Notes: generated from the letters alone by a model not told the origin. A DNA stretch of 52,534 bases from Mediterraneibacter glycyrrhizinilyticus (GCF_016902345.1 NZ_JACJLR010000023.1:1-52534); one strand, 5' to 3'; counted from the stretch's first letter, positions 7,930 through 17,102 are shown. Made by a program: numbers and translations.

Positions 7930-9534
7930 CTATTCGTCCCATTTATCGGCAAGATTGTTGATCTGGCTCTCAAATTTTGCCTTGTCTTTATTAGTAAGAC
8001 CCTCATTCCGGTAAATGATATCCAGCAGCCTCTTTCCTGCCTCCACAAGGCGTTCAAAGGCAACATCTGCCCTGCGCTGCGCTGCTTTCTTCGGTCTGAC
8101 AGGGATCTTCACGCCCTCGTTTATGATCTCATTTGAGAGCAGGTCCGCCTCGCAGCATGGGAACGGCGCCCAGGTCTTATATCCGAACTTCTCCGTTATC
8201 GTCTGCGCGAATTCCTCCGTCACTTCATCTTCCCCATGCACGACAAACACTCTCTCGACCGGATTTTGGAATCCCTCGATCCACTTGATAAGCCCGTTCA
8301 TGTCAGCATGTCCGCTCACTCCGTGAAGACTCTCGATCCGGGCGTGCACTTCGATTTCCTCTCCGAAAAGCTTTACATTCTTCTCTCCCTCAAGAAGTCG
8401 TCTTCCCAGAGTCCCGTTTGCCTGATATCCGACAAACAGGATCGTACACTCCGGACGCCACAGGTTATGTTTCAGATGATGGCGGATCCGGCCCGCATCA
8501 CACATACCGGAGGCGGAGATGATCACCTTTGGTTTTTCGATGAAATTGATCATCTTGGAATCATCACTCGTCGTTGACGTATGAAGTCCCGGAAACACCA
8601 GGGGGTTGATTCCGGAATTTACCAGGGCAAGTGCTTCCTCATCAAAACAGTCCCGCATATTTTTTGTGAATATTTTTGTCGCCTCGATCGCAAGCGGGCT
8701 GTCAAGATACACATCAAAATCCTGATACTCTTTCAAAAGCCCCTGCTCTTTGATCTCCCGGATAAAATAGAGCATCTCCTGTGTCCTTCCCACAGCAAAC
8801 GAAGGGATGACCACATTGCCGCCTCTGTCAAATGTCTCTTTGATGATCCTTGTAAATTCTCCCAGATAGTCCGGCTTTTCTTCTGAGTGGACCCGGTTGC
8901 CGTATGTGGATTCCACGACCACATAATCTGCGGAATGAGTGTATGTAGGATCCTTTATGATCGGCTGGTCGATGTTCCCCACGTCGCCTGAGAAAACGAT
9001 CTTTTTGGTCACGCCGCCTTCCGTCGCCCACACCTCGATACTGGCGGATCCAAGCAGATGTCCCACATCCGTAAACCGGATCTGTATCCCGTCACATATT
9101 GTGATCCTCTCGCCATATTCACAGGGGACGAGCAGCTCGATCGCATCCAGAGCATCCTGCATCACATACACCGGCTCATACTCTGGTTTCCCGGCACGCC
9201 TTCCCTTTCTGTTCCTCCACTCCGCCTCAAATTCCTGGATGTGGGCACTGTCACGCAGCATGATATTACACAGATCCGCCGTCGCAAATGTGGCAAAGAT
9301 CTGTCCCCGGAATCCCTTCTTTGCCAGTGCAGGCAGCATTCCGGAATGGTCGATATGGGCATGTGTCAGGAACACATAATCGACCTCGCTCTCCGGGATC
9401 GGAAGTCCCGGATTCTCATACAGATCCGGCCCCTGTTCCATTCCGCAGTCAATCAGGATATTTTTCCCTGCTGTCTGAAGGAAATGGCAGCTTCCCGTAA
9501 CTTCATGGGCTGCTCCGATAAATGTCAGTTTCAT
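7930..9534 (-). CDS. MBL-fold beta-CASP ribonuclease (CPSF73-like)
   Basis: The 534-residue protein has the metallo-beta-lactamase zinc motif THAHIDHSG (His58, His60, Asp62, His63), later ligands in DVGHLLGSAS and FSGDVG, a beta-CASP insert (AVGRTQEMLYFI, YLDSPLA, IISASGMCDAGRIRHHL) and the closing VSGHADMNGL plus VVHGE. This is the RNA-processing MBL class related to CPSF73, distinct from RNase J. The last 60 or so residues form a charged helical extension. It is expected to be a cytoplasmic zinc-dependent RNase. It lies between sigE (82 nt upstream) and sigG (111 nt downstream). A TACAAT is present upstream, but its -35 is poor. Whether its location means a sporulation role is inference. 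Confidence 0.85.
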   Translation of the reverse strand: MKLTFIGAAHEVTGSCHFLQTAGKNILIDCGMEQGPDLYENPGLPIPESEVDYVFLTHAHIDHSGMLPALAKKGFRGQIFATFATADLCNIMLRDSAHIQEFEAEWRNRKGRRAGKPEYEPVYVMQDALDAIELLVPCEYGERITICDGIQIRFTDVGHLLGSASIEVWATEGGVTKKIVFSGDVGNIDQPIIKDPTYTHSADYVVVESTYGNRVHSEEKPDYLGEFTRIIKETFDRGGNVVIPSFAVGRTQEMLYFIREIKEQGLLKEYQDFDVYLDSPLAIEATKIFTKNMRDCFDEEALALVNSGINPLVFPGLHTSTTSDDSKMINFIEKPKVIISASGMCDAGRIRHHLKHNLWRPECTILFVGYQANGTLGRRLLEGEKNVKLFGEEIEVHARIESLHGVSGHADMNGLIKWIEGFQNPVERVFVVHGEDEVTEEFAQTITEKFGYKTWAPFPCCEADLLSNEIINEGVKIPVRPKKAAQRRADVAFERLVEAGKRLLDIIYRNEGLTNKDKAKFESQINNLADKWDE

Positions 9535-9616
9535 AGCCTCACCAACCCTTTTTCATTTTCTTCTATTGTATCATTTTTTTGATAATTATACATCTGTTTT
9601 CAGATAATTCTTCTTT

Positions 9617-10357
9617 TTATTCGTACCTGACCATCTCCCGTTTCAGCCTCTGCATGATCTTCTTTTCCAGTCTCGATATATAAGACTGGGAGATTCCAAG
9701 AAGATCAGCCACCTCTTTCTGCGTCTTCTCTTTCCCATCCGGGTCATCCAGCCCAAAGCGCATTCTCACGATCAGCTTTTCGCGGCTGTTCAGCTTGTTC
9801 AGGGCCCGGACAAGGAGTCTGCGTTCCGCCTCGTCTTCCATATCCCTGTATATGGTGTCTTCCTCAGTGCCGAGTATATCCGAGAGAAGCAGCTCATTTC
9901 CGTCCCAATCCACGTTGAGAGGTTCATCGATAGAAACCTCCAGCCTGGTCTTGCTGTTCCGCCGAAGATACATCAGGATCTCATTTTCGATACATCTTGA
10001 AGCATAGGTGGCGAGTTTGATCTTTTTCATCGGGTTGAATGTATTGATCGCCTTGATCAGGCCGATCGTTCCGATCGAGATCAGGTCTTCCACTCCAACT
10101 CCTGTATTGTCAAACTTCTTTGCAATGTACACAACCAGTCTTAGATTATGCTCGATCAGTGTTTTTTTTGCCTCTTCATCATACTCTGTTCCCAGTTTGC
10201 AGATCACTTCCGACTCCCGCTCCCCTTCCAGCGGCGGAGGAAGGATTTCGGTTCCCCCTATGTAATGGATCTCCTTCTGTCCTCCAAAGAAAATCGATCG
10301 GAAATCCGGTATCACTTTCAGTTTAAACTGCTGCGGCACTGCCACTTTTACTACCAT
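9617..10357 (-). CDS. sigE: RNA polymerase sporulation sigma factor SigE, pro-form
   Basis: The 246-residue precursor is the early mother-cell sigma factor. An N-terminal pro-region of about 30 residues precedes the mature start near [15 protein letters not shown], the site at which SpoIIGA cleaves in Bacillus (EVYYIGG). Regions 2 ([30 protein letters not shown], split here by family knowledge; [22 protein letters not shown]) and 4 ([14 protein letters not shown]) are intact. AGGAGG lies 8 nt before the ATG. The gene is 26 nt downstream of spoIIGA, its dedicated protease, so the two form the classical spoIIG operon. Confidence 0.97.
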   Translation of the reverse strand: MVVKVAVPQQFKLKVIPDFRSIFFGGQKEIHYIGGTEILPPPLEGERESEVICKLGTEYDEEAKKTLIEHNLRLVVYIAKKFDNTGVGVEDLISIGTIGLIKAINTFNPMKKIKLATYASRCIENEILMYLRRNSKTRLEVSIDEPLNVDWDGNELLLSDILGTEEDTIYRDMEDEAERRLLVRALNKLNSREKLIVRMRFGLDDPDGKEKTQKEVADLLGISQSYISRLEKKIMQRLKREMVRYE

Positions 10358-10383
10358 TTCATATCCCTCCTAAATTCAAGTAT

Positions 10384-11196
10384 TCATTTCCCACGGCTAT
10401 CTCCTGTGTTCCCGTCATAAAATATATCCGGATTCAGGAGCATCTGATATTCTCCCGTCCCCGAAAGCGCATTCTCGCCCACGCCAAGGAGCGGTGAGTG
10501 TATCCAGGTTTCCTCCCCGGCATCAACGCACATTTTATCTGCTCTGAATATTTTCATCACGCTTTCTCCGCTGACACAGCGGTATGGAATGTACCGGAAC
10601 CTCTCAGGTGTACCCGAAAGGCAAAAAATATACTCTGCGGCGCCGGGATCCAGGATGCTGACCGGGTCGCCCGTCAGCGGATCCGTCAGTACATTCCCCG
10701 TATCGCAGAGAGCTTTTAACTCACATCTGTTTCCTTTTACAAAGACTACAGTCCTGCATATTCCAGCCTTCCTTTGAAACAGGGCCGGAATCTTCTTCCA
10801 AATCCAGGAAAACAGAAAATAGGACACGACTGCTGTCGTATACAGAAATGCAGTACTGCGCGCATAAGGCCGGACCACCTGAAGAAGCCCGCCTGCGGCA
10901 AATGCCGCAAGATAAAGAAGAAGAAATGCCTTCACAAACTGCGTTCCGTTTCTGATCCGCAGTCCCGCCACGATCATCAGCGTATTGACCACAATATAGA
11001 AAAGAAACAATTTGAGCGTTTCCGAAAGCGGTGCCACGATCACAAGGCAGGTAAGAAAGCTTCCCGCCGCTCCCCCGGCAAAGAGCCGTCCATATGTACG
11101 ATTGCATTTGAGGATCCGGTTTACAATCAGAAGTATCAGACTGTCCATCATAAAATTTTCCAGAAACAATACGTCTATATAGAGTTCATAATACAT
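10384..11196 (-). CDS. spoIIGA: Sigma-E processing aspartic protease SpoIIGA
   Basis: The 270-residue protein has an N-terminal half of about five membrane helices (MYYELYIDVLFLENFMMDSLILL onset through residue 135) and a C-terminal protease domain with the catalytic Asp in CDTGNVLTDPLTG (Asp165). In Bacillus the pepsin-like dimer in the septal membrane cleaves pro-sigma-E after activation by SpoIIR. It is somewhat shorter than the Bacillus protein (309 residues). It is the first gene of the operon, with sigE following. Regulation is visible upstream: a TATAAT with an unusually long spacer and a perfect Spo0A box (11229-11294). Confidence 0.95.
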   Translation of the reverse strand: MYYELYIDVLFLENFMMDSLILLIVNRILKCNRTYGRLFAGGAAGSFLTCLVIVAPLSETLKLFLFYIVVNTLMIVAGLRIRNGTQFVKAFLLLYLAAFAAGGLLQVVRPYARSTAFLYTTAVVSYFLFSWIWKKIPALFQRKAGICRTVVFVKGNRCELKALCDTGNVLTDPLTGDPVSILDPGAAEYIFCLSGTPERFRYIPYRCVSGESVMKIFRADKMCVDAGEETWIHSPLLGVGENALSGTGEYQMLLNPDIFYDGNTGDSRGK

Positions 11197-11228
11197 GCCC
11201 CACCTTCTTTCTCCTTTGTACGGACTCC

Positions 11229-11294
11229 ATTATAAGGGCGCCGGTATCTAAAATTTGTCATTTCATGGCGCATGAGGTAAAATTTTTTTCGACA
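11229..11294 (-). promoter_or_regulatory. spoIIG promoter with long spacer and Spo0A box
   Basis: Minus strand: -10 TATAAT (11229-11234), 21-nt spacer, -35-like ATGACA (11256-11261), and a perfect Spo0A box TGTCGAA (11288-11294). The overlapping TGACAAA at the -35 is a degenerate second box. The Bacillus spoIIG promoter is known for its 22-bp spacer and activation by phosphorylated Spo0A bound next to the -35. Confidence 0.75.
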
Positions 11295-11311
11295 AGCCGT
11301 CCAAAATACAT

Positions 11312-11351
11312 AAGGAGACCAGGATCAAATACGTTTGCTCCCGGTCCCCTT
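11312..11351. repeat. Long hairpin between ftsZ terminator and spoIIGA promoter
   Basis: AAGGAGACC at 11312-11320 pairs with GGTCCCCTT at 11343-11351 (one mismatch), continued by an inner imperfect stem around GATCAAA/TTTGCTC. No T-run follows on either strand. It may back up the ftsZ terminator and insulate the sporulation operon. Confidence 0.55.
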
Positions 11352-11359
11352 TGACATAC

Positions 11360-11389
11360 AAAAAAGGAACTGCCGTTCGACAGTTCCCT
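11360..11389 (-). terminator. Intrinsic terminator of ftsZ
   Basis: GGAACTG (11366-11372) pairs with CAGTTCC (11381-11387), loop 8 nt. On the minus strand it is followed by six T (complement of 11360-11365). It begins about 16 nt after the ftsZ stop at 11405. Confidence 0.9.
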
Positions 11390-11404
11390 TCTCTGCTTCT
11401 CTAT

Positions 11405-12577
11405 TTATTTTTTAAAGAAATCCGGAATCTTAATTGACTGCTCTTTTACACTGCTGGATGGAGTTCTCGGCTGCAGCGTCGGCATCGTGCCTCCCTGCGT
11501 TCTTGCCGTTGTTCCTCTTCTCTCCGGATCCTGCGCTGTTCTGGAACGACCATCTGTTGATGAGAGGATCGAGCCGGCTTTCTGCTGCCCTTCCAGTCTT
11601 GCTTTCAGTTTCGAAGCACTTCCGCCTACATTATGTAAGCCGGTCGCGATAACGGTGATCGTACATTCATCAGATTTGGTATCATCATACATAGCACCGA
11701 ATATGATACTTGCGCTGTCTCCGGCAAGCTCCTGAACGTAATCTGCCGCATCGGAAGCATCCATCAGTGTGATATCACCAGATACATTGACGATGACATT
11801 GGACGCACCCTGGATCGTCGTCTCAAGCAGCGGGCTTGCAACAGCCTCTTTCGTCGCCTCAAGAGCCTTGTCATCTCCGCGTCCGGAACCGATTCCGATA
11901 TGAGCGATACCCTTGTCCTTCATAACAGTCTGGATATCCGCAAAGTCAAGGTTGATCAGTGATGGAACATTGATCAGGTCCGTGATACCCTGGATACCCT
12001 GCTGTAAAACCTCATCCGCCTTCTTCAGTGCCTCCGGCATGGTCGTGCGTCTGTCAACGACTTCCAGAAGTTTATCGTTCGGGATCACGATGATCGTGTC
12101 CACGTTTTCTTTCAGTTTGTCAATTCCCGTAAGAGCGTTCTGCATCCTTGTCTTGGACTCAAAACGGAACGGTTTTGTGACAACTCCTACCGTCAAAGCT
12201 CCCTGCTCTTTCGCAATACGTGCGATGACCGGGGCTGCACCGGTTCCGGTTCCGCCACCCATACCACAGGTAACAAAAACCATGTCCGCGCCCTTGAGTG
12301 CTGCGGAAATCTCCTCAGAACTTTCCTCTGCCGCCTTCTCTCCCACCTCAGGCTGTGCTCCGGCACCAAGACCTTTTGTGAGCTTTTCTCCAATCTGCAT
12401 CAAAGTAGGCGCCTTACAGAGCTGCAGTGCCTGTTTATCTGTATTCACTGCGATAAATTCTACGCCTGCAATCTGTTCGTCGATCATGCGGTTGACAGCG
12501 TTGTTTCCGCCTCCGCCGACTCCGACAACAATTATTCTTGCAGCCGCTTCCGATTCGTTGGTTTTAATTTCTAACAA
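11405..12577 (-). CDS. ftsZ: Cell division protein FtsZ
   Basis: This 390-residue tubulin-like GTPase forms the Z ring. The nucleotide-binding GGGTGTG loop is at 107-113, and the T7 loop is in [16 protein letters not shown] variable linker (about 325-375) leads to the conserved C-terminal peptide IKIPDFFKK, which binds membrane anchors. The start codon is TTG with GGAGG 11 nt upstream and the family N-terminus directly after; there is no alternative ATG upstream. It has its own promoter (12652-12680) and terminator (11360-11389), so it can be transcribed apart from the dcw genes before it. No ftsA is present next to it. Confidence 0.97.
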   Translation of the reverse strand: MLEIKTNESEAAARIIVVGVGGGGNNAVNRMIDEQIAGVEFIAVNTDKQALQLCKAPTLMQIGEKLTKGLGAGAQPEVGEKAAEESSEEISAALKGADMVFVTCGMGGGTGTGAAPVIARIAKEQGALTVGVVTKPFRFESKTRMQNALTGIDKLKENVDTIIVIPNDKLLEVVDRRTTMPEALKKADEVLQQGIQGITDLINVPSLINLDFADIQTVMKDKGIAHIGIGSGRGDDKALEATKEAVASPLLETTIQGASNVIVNVSGDITLMDASDAADYVQELAGDSASIIFGAMYDDTKSDECTITVIATGLHNVGGSASKLKARLEGQQKAGSILSSTDGRSRTAQDPERRGTTARTQGGTMPTLQPRTPSSSVKEQSIKIPDFFKK

Positions 12578-12651
12578 GAGTATTTCCTCCTTTGTTGTCT
12601 TATTAATTTCTTATACATCCCTTTAATTGAACGCTATAATCCAATAAGTAT

Positions 12652-12680
12652 ATAATAAAGTCTTTTTAGCAAATAATCAA
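12652..12680 (-). promoter_or_regulatory. Sigma-A promoter of ftsZ
   Basis: Minus strand: -35 TTGATT (12675-12680), 17-nt spacer, -10 TATTAT (12652-12657), in the AT-rich 148-nt gap between divIB and ftsZ. The leader is about 70 nt. Confidence 0.6.
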
Positions 12681-12725
12681 TAGATTTTTTCTTATTTTTC
12701 TGATTTTTTGCCACAATTCAGCCGC

Positions 12726-13472
12726 TTATGACTCCTCCTTTGGAACAAACCTGACTGCCTCCGAGGATTCGTCAAAATTCTCCAGATGCAGTGTCCCTGC
12801 CGTATCCGGATAGCTTTCCGCAAGTTTTTCCAGGATCGGGCCGATCTGAGCGATCCGCTCTTCAAAACCGCTGTTTCCCAGAAGCACCTCTACGTTTCCA
12901 AAATAAAGCGTGATCCCACTGTCGGTACAGACCAGCCGATCCGGTGTAAGTTCTTCCTCGTCCAGATATCTGGAGGTCTCCATGATCTTCTCAAAAATGC
13001 TGTCATCTTCCACTGGAAGTGTCTCACCTATGACCACTTTTGAAGCGTCAAACTTCAGTCCCTCAACATACGGCACTCCCTCCATCGCTTCTTTTGTCCG
13101 CAGAGATGCTATCCCCTCCCTGTCAAAGTACAGGAAGGCTTCATCATAGTCCACATATCCCAGCATGGTCTTTTCTGTCACCTTTACAGCAAGGGTCCAG
13201 GGATTCTTTAAAGATACTTTCATACTTTCCACAGCCGACGGGACATCGGGCTGGGTAAGATTATATTTGAGCAGCACATACAGTGAGTTTTCCGCAAATT
13301 TATCATTCTGGATCCATGTCGCGATCGAATTATCGCCATAGTATTCATTCCCTTCCACTTCGATCGTACGAACACGGAATCCGAAAACAAGGATCAGCCC
13401 CAGCAGAATGACTGCAGCGATGACTGACAATACAGTCCTCCACACTTTTCTCCTGCGCTTTCTTTTCTTCAT
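12726..13472 (-). CDS. divIB: Cell division protein DivIB/FtsQ
   Basis: The 248-residue bitopic protein has a very basic cytoplasmic start (KKRKRRRKVWR), one membrane helix at about 12-32, a POTRA domain starting RVRTIEVEGNEYY (about 32-105) and the FtsQ/DivIB beta domain. It stabilises FtsL and the septal synthase in the divisome. GGAGG lies 6 nt before the ATG. A 77-nt gap with an imperfect hairpin separates it from ftsW, where many Firmicutes carry murG or murB. Neither is here. Confidence 0.9.
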   Translation of the reverse strand: MKKRKRRRKVWRTVLSVIAAVILLGLILVFGFRVRTIEVEGNEYYGDNSIATWIQNDKFAENSLYVLLKYNLTQPDVPSAVESMKVSLKNPWTLAVKVTEKTMLGYVDYDEAFLYFDREGIASLRTKEAMEGVPYVEGLKFDASKVVIGETLPVEDDSIFEKIMETSRYLDEEELTPDRLVCTDSGITLYFGNVEVLLGNSGFEERIAQIGPILEKLAESYPDTAGTLHLENFDESSEAVRFVPKEES

Positions 13473-13549
13473 CCTATTCCTCCTTTGTCTGTGGAGAGTG
13501 TTTCCTGAAGCTCCGCGCAGAGTTTTTCAGACACACTCGTCGATGCTGT

Positions 13550-14635
13550 CTATTCTATCACACTGGAGACACTGAGGACAAGTCCCATTTCCAGCAGCAG
13601 AAACAGCACGGATGTCCCTCCATAACTGATAAACGGAAGGGTGATCCCGGTATTGGGGATCGTGTTGGTGACCACGGCGATATTCAGGATCACCTGGATC
13701 ATCATATGAGCCATCGCTCCGGACGCGATCAGCGCCCCGAAGAGATCCTTCGCGCGCGTGGCGATCACAAAACAGCGCCAGATAAGCACAAGAAACAGAA
13801 GCACGATGACAGACGCCCCGACAAGTCCCAGCTCTTCACATATGATAGAAAAGATCATGTCGTTCTGTGCCTCTGGCAGGAACCCCAGCTTCTGCACGCT
13901 GTTTCCCAGCCCCCTCCCGAACAGCCCGCCGCTCCCGATCGCATACAGACCCTGCAGGGTCTGATATCCCTTCTCGTACTTCTCCGGATTTCTCCAGATC
14001 GCGATCCGTTCCAGCCGGTAGCTCTCCAGGGCGAGAAAGACAGCCATAAATGAGATCCCCGCAGCCCCCATCCAGATAAACTGGGAATACTTCGGGCTGG
14101 CGGTAAAGATCACGATGACCGCGATGCCAAGGATAATGATCGCCGTGCTCAGATTGCTTGCCCCCACAAGCCCCACGATGGGAAGGATGAACACCATCAC
14201 CAGAAGAAGGGTGCAGAATTTTGTCATCTTCTTTACATTTCGGCTTACGAGCCACGCAAGGAACAGGATCACAGCCACCTTTGCAAACTCAGAAGGCTGA
14301 AATGAAATCGGGCCCAAAGACAGCCATCTTTTGGACCCGTTATATTCATCGCCGAAGAACATGACAGCCACCGACAGCAGGATCGCCGCCAGGTAGCCCG
14401 GCACTGCGAAGGGGATCCACCGATGATAATCGATCCTCGCCGTGACTGCCATCCCTGCAAGCCCCAGCAGTGTCGCAAACCCCTGTTTCTTCAGATAGTA
14501 CAGAGAATCATGAAACTTTATCCTGCCATTGTAAGCGCTGGTACTGTAGAGAAGGATCAGTCCGATCCCGACAAGGATCAGGACAACAGCCAGCATCGTA
14601 TCATCGAACCTGCCTCTTTTTACAGGACGCTCCAA
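13550..14635 (-). CDS. ftsW: SEDS peptidoglycan glycosyltransferase FtsW (or SpoVE)
   Basis: This 361-residue polytopic protein has about ten membrane helices. SEDS signatures are seen: YLKKQ, GSKRWLSLGPISFQPSEFAKVA, the large extracellular loop with YQTLQGLYAIGSGGLFGRGLGNS, PEAQNDMIFSIICEELG and GITLPFISYGGTS. It polymerises lipid II together with a class B PBP. The start codon is TTG with AAGGAG about 10 nt upstream. It lies 14 nt after murD. Sporulating Firmicutes often have both FtsW and SpoVE; a second SEDS gene lies at 24541, and sequence alone does not settle which is vegetative. Confidence 0.92.
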   Translation of the reverse strand: MERPVKRGRFDDTMLAVVLILVGIGLILLYSTSAYNGRIKFHDSLYYLKKQGFATLLGLAGMAVTARIDYHRWIPFAVPGYLAAILLSVAVMFFGDEYNGSKRWLSLGPISFQPSEFAKVAVILFLAWLVSRNVKKMTKFCTLLLVMVFILPIVGLVGASNLSTAIIILGIAVIVIFTASPKYSQFIWMGAAGISFMAVFLALESYRLERIAIWRNPEKYEKGYQTLQGLYAIGSGGLFGRGLGNSVQKLGFLPEAQNDMIFSIICEELGLVGASVIVLLFLVLIWRCFVIATRAKDLFGALIASGAMAHMMIQVILNIAVVTNTIPNTGITLPFISYGGTSVLFLLLEMGLVLSVSSVIE

Positions 14636-14649
14636 TAGGGATCCACTCC

Positions 14650-16020
14650 TTACAACCGATTTACCAGTTCTTTGAACTTATCTCCCCGTTCTTCATAATT
14701 TTTAAACATTCCCCAGCTCGCACATGCAGGGGATAAGAGCACCGCATCTCCGGGCTGTGCAGATTCCACACACAGCGCAAATGCTTCCTCAAAGGTATCT
14801 GCAAAAACGATATCCTGGAAGCCGTGTTTTCTGGCCGTCTCCGCGATCTTTCCGCGGGTGGCTCCAATGAGCACGAGTTTCTTGACTTTTCCATCGAAAG
14901 CCTCGATCCACTCATCATATTCGGAATCTTTATCATATCCTCCTCCGATCAGCACAGTAGGCCGGTTCATAGCCCGGATCCCTCTGATCGCAGCATCCGG
15001 ATTCGTTCCCTTGGAATCATTGTAATATGCCACGCCGCCCTTTTCTGCCACAAACTCGATCCGGTGTTCCACTCCCTGAAAGTTTTTCAGTGTACTGCGG
15101 ATAATCTCTGCCGGAACCCCGTATGCATATGCCATTGCTGTGGCTGCCATCGCATTTTCATGGTTGTGCGTTCCCAGGATCTTCAGCTCGCCGATATCGC
15201 AGATCTCGATCCTCTCATCAATATCACAGACGATCTTTGTGCCGTCAAGGTACACGCCTCTGTTAAGTTTATGCACACTGCTGAAATATAGAACATCCGC
15301 TTTTACCTTTTCTCCAAACGCTCTGGTAACCTCATCCTCATAGTTGAGGACACAGAAATCCCCCTCTGTCTGGTTTGCCGCAATGCGCTCTTTTGCTGCA
15401 ATATATGCCTCCATCGTGTGATGGCGGTTCAGATGATCCGGTGTGATATTCAGGATCGCACTGACCTTCGGGCGGAATGTATGTACGGTTTCCAGCTGAA
15501 AACTGCTGATCTCAGCCACGACGACCGACGAATCCTCTGTCCGGAGCGCAACATCCGTATAGGGAGTTCCGATATTCCCCACCACAAAGACACTCTCTCT
15601 GTAATTTTTCATGATTTCCCCAAGGAGGGCGGTTGTCGTCGTCTTCCCATTGGTTCCCGTAATAGCCAGAACGTCTCCTCTGCCAAAAGCATATGCCAGC
15701 TCGATCTCACCCCAGACCGGGATTCCCTTTGCATGCATCTTTTCCACGATCGGAAGATCTGTGGGCACTCCAGGACTCATGACCACAAGGGAAAGCCCGT
15801 CCAGCATTTCGTCCTCCTGCTGCTCTGTCAGCTTTCCTAAAATCACACGGGCTTTCTGCCCTTCTGCGCAGGTGATGTCGCGCAGGATCTTCTCGGCGTC
15901 CAGACTGTCATTTCCATCGTAGAGAACCACTTCCGCTCCTTCCCGAAGAAGAAGCCTGCTCGCCGCCTCCCCGCTGATCCCGGATCCGAATACCAGTACC
16001 TTTTTTCCTTCTATCTCCAT
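14650..16020 (-). CDS. murD: UDP-N-acetylmuramoyl-L-alanine:D-glutamate ligase
   Basis: The 456-residue Mur ligase adds D-Glu to UDP-MurNAc-L-Ala in the cytoplasm. The Rossmann-like N-domain starts KKVLVFGSGISGEAASRLL, the ATP loop is ITGTNGKTTTTALLGE (about 120-134), and the central and C-terminal domains contain NDSKGTNPDA and LLSPACASWGMF. Start: the ATG at 16020 has GGGGG 10 nt upstream, whereas the GTG at 16029 sits directly against it. It is close behind mraY (5 nt after the stop). Confidence 0.95.
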   Translation of the reverse strand: MEIEGKKVLVFGSGISGEAASRLLLREGAEVVLYDGNDSLDAEKILRDITCAEGQKARVILGKLTEQQEDEMLDGLSLVVMSPGVPTDLPIVEKMHAKGIPVWGEIELAYAFGRGDVLAITGTNGKTTTTALLGEIMKNYRESVFVVGNIGTPYTDVALRTEDSSVVVAEISSFQLETVHTFRPKVSAILNITPDHLNRHHTMEAYIAAKERIAANQTEGDFCVLNYEDEVTRAFGEKVKADVLYFSSVHKLNRGVYLDGTKIVCDIDERIEICDIGELKILGTHNHENAMAATAMAYAYGVPAEIIRSTLKNFQGVEHRIEFVAEKGGVAYYNDSKGTNPDAAIRGIRAMNRPTVLIGGGYDKDSEYDEWIEAFDGKVKKLVLIGATRGKIAETARKHGFQDIVFADTFEEAFALCVESAQPGDAVLLSPACASWGMFKNYEERGDKFKELVNRL

Positions 16021-16025
16021 ATTGA

Positions 16026-16982
16026 TCACACCCCCATTAATGCGATAAGGCAGAGGATCGCCGTCACAATGGAAAAGACTGCGACCACTCTTGTCTCAGA
16101 CCATCCGCACAATTCAAAATGATGATGGATCGGCGCCATCTTGAAAAGACGCTTTCCACCTGTTTTCTTAAAATAGGCCACCTGAAGGATGACAGATGCC
16201 ACTTCCACCAGATAAATAAAGCCTACAATGATGATAAACAGGGGCATCTGCAGCATATAAGCCGTACCTGCGACAAAGCCCCCCAGGGCCAGCGATCCCG
16301 TATCCCCCATAAACACGCTCGCCGGATAGACGTTGAACAGCAGGAAGCCTAAAAGAGCACCTACAACCGCACAGGTGATCGGTTCCACGCCGCTCTTGGT
16401 CCCAACTGCCACGACGGTAAAGAACGTCGCCACGAGCACCGTCACACTGGAGGCCAGTCCATCCAGTCCGTCCGTAAAATTCGTACCGTTCACAGTTCCG
16501 ATCACTGCAACAAAAAGCACCGGAATGGCAAGCCATCCGATATCCCAGCAGTACCCGCCCGAAAACGGCACGAGAAGGGTCAAAGGAACGTCAGCGACTT
16601 CAACGATGTAATACGCAAAAATCGCTGTCACAACGATCTGGAGTGCCATCTTCTGCATCGGAAAAAGACCGTCTGACCGCTTCATGACCACTTTCAGATA
16701 ATCGTCAAGAAATCCGATCAGTCCGAACGCCACCGTCAAAAACAGGATCGGTATGATCTTTGGATAATCTTTTACATAGAACAGGGATGTAACGATGATA
16801 CTTGCCAGGATCATCACCCCTCCCATTGTCGGAGTGCCCGCCTTTTTCAGATGGGACTGTACTCCGTCTGTACGTTCTGTCTGCTTCATTTTCAGTTTTC
16901 TCAGGAAAGGAATGACTACCGGTCCCAGGATGACGCTCACTGCAAATGAGATCAGGACCGGTATCACGATATGACTGCTCAT
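16026..16982 (-). CDS. mraY: Phospho-N-acetylmuramoyl-pentapeptide transferase
   Basis: The 318-residue membrane enzyme makes lipid I from UDP-MurNAc-pentapeptide and undecaprenyl phosphate. Catalytic signatures are visible: GTPTMGG, FLDDYLK with Asp93-Asp94, NFTDGLDGLA, FMGDTGSLALG and the histidine cluster MAPIHHHFE. About ten membrane helices are evident. The ATG at 16982 is used because AGGTGG lies 5 nt upstream; the longer reading from 17057 runs through the leader hairpin. murE, expected between spoVD and mraY in Bacillus, is absent. It has its own promoter at 17074-17102 and a structured leader. Confidence 0.96.
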   Translation of the reverse strand: MSSHIVIPVLISFAVSVILGPVVIPFLRKLKMKQTERTDGVQSHLKKAGTPTMGGVMILASIIVTSLFYVKDYPKIIPILFLTVAFGLIGFLDDYLKVVMKRSDGLFPMQKMALQIVVTAIFAYYIVEVADVPLTLLVPFSGGYCWDIGWLAIPVLFVAVIGTVNGTNFTDGLDGLASSVTVLVATFFTVVAVGTKSGVEPITCAVVGALLGFLLFNVYPASVFMGDTGSLALGGFVAGTAYMLQMPLFIIIVGFIYLVEVASVILQVAYFKKTGGKRLFKMAPIHHHFELCGWSETRVVAVFSIVTAILCLIALMGV

Positions 16983-17019
16983 AAATCCACCTCGTATTTC
17001 TTTTGTCTCTATAGCATTC

Positions 17020-17062
17020 CAGCCATGCAGCGCGAATCTCCTGCGTTCCTGCCGCATGGCTG
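17020..17062 (-). repeat. Hairpin in the mraY leader
   Basis: A perfect 9-bp stem (17020-17028 with 17054-17062) has a nested CGC/GCG pair inside. It lies between the predicted -10 and the mraY ribosome binding site. No T-run follows, so it is not an obvious terminator; a role in mRNA stability or control is possible. Confidence 0.55.
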
Positions 17063-17073
17063 AACTCCAATAC

Positions 17074-17102
17074 AGTATAACCCATCACTCAGCTTTTTTC
17101 AA
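17074..17102 (-). promoter_or_regulatory. Sigma-A promoter of mraY-murD-ftsW-divIB
   Basis: Minus strand: -35 TTGAAA (17097-17102), 17-nt spacer, -10 TATACT (17074-17079). The -35 lies inside the end of spoVD and the -10 just after its stop. It allows the essential genes downstream to be expressed even if transcription stops before spoVD. Confidence 0.65.

Noticed and set aside
9535..9616. Sigma-A promoter for the MBL nuclease
   Set aside because: A TACAAT is present but there is no acceptable -35 at 16-18 nt, so it is not listed as a feature.
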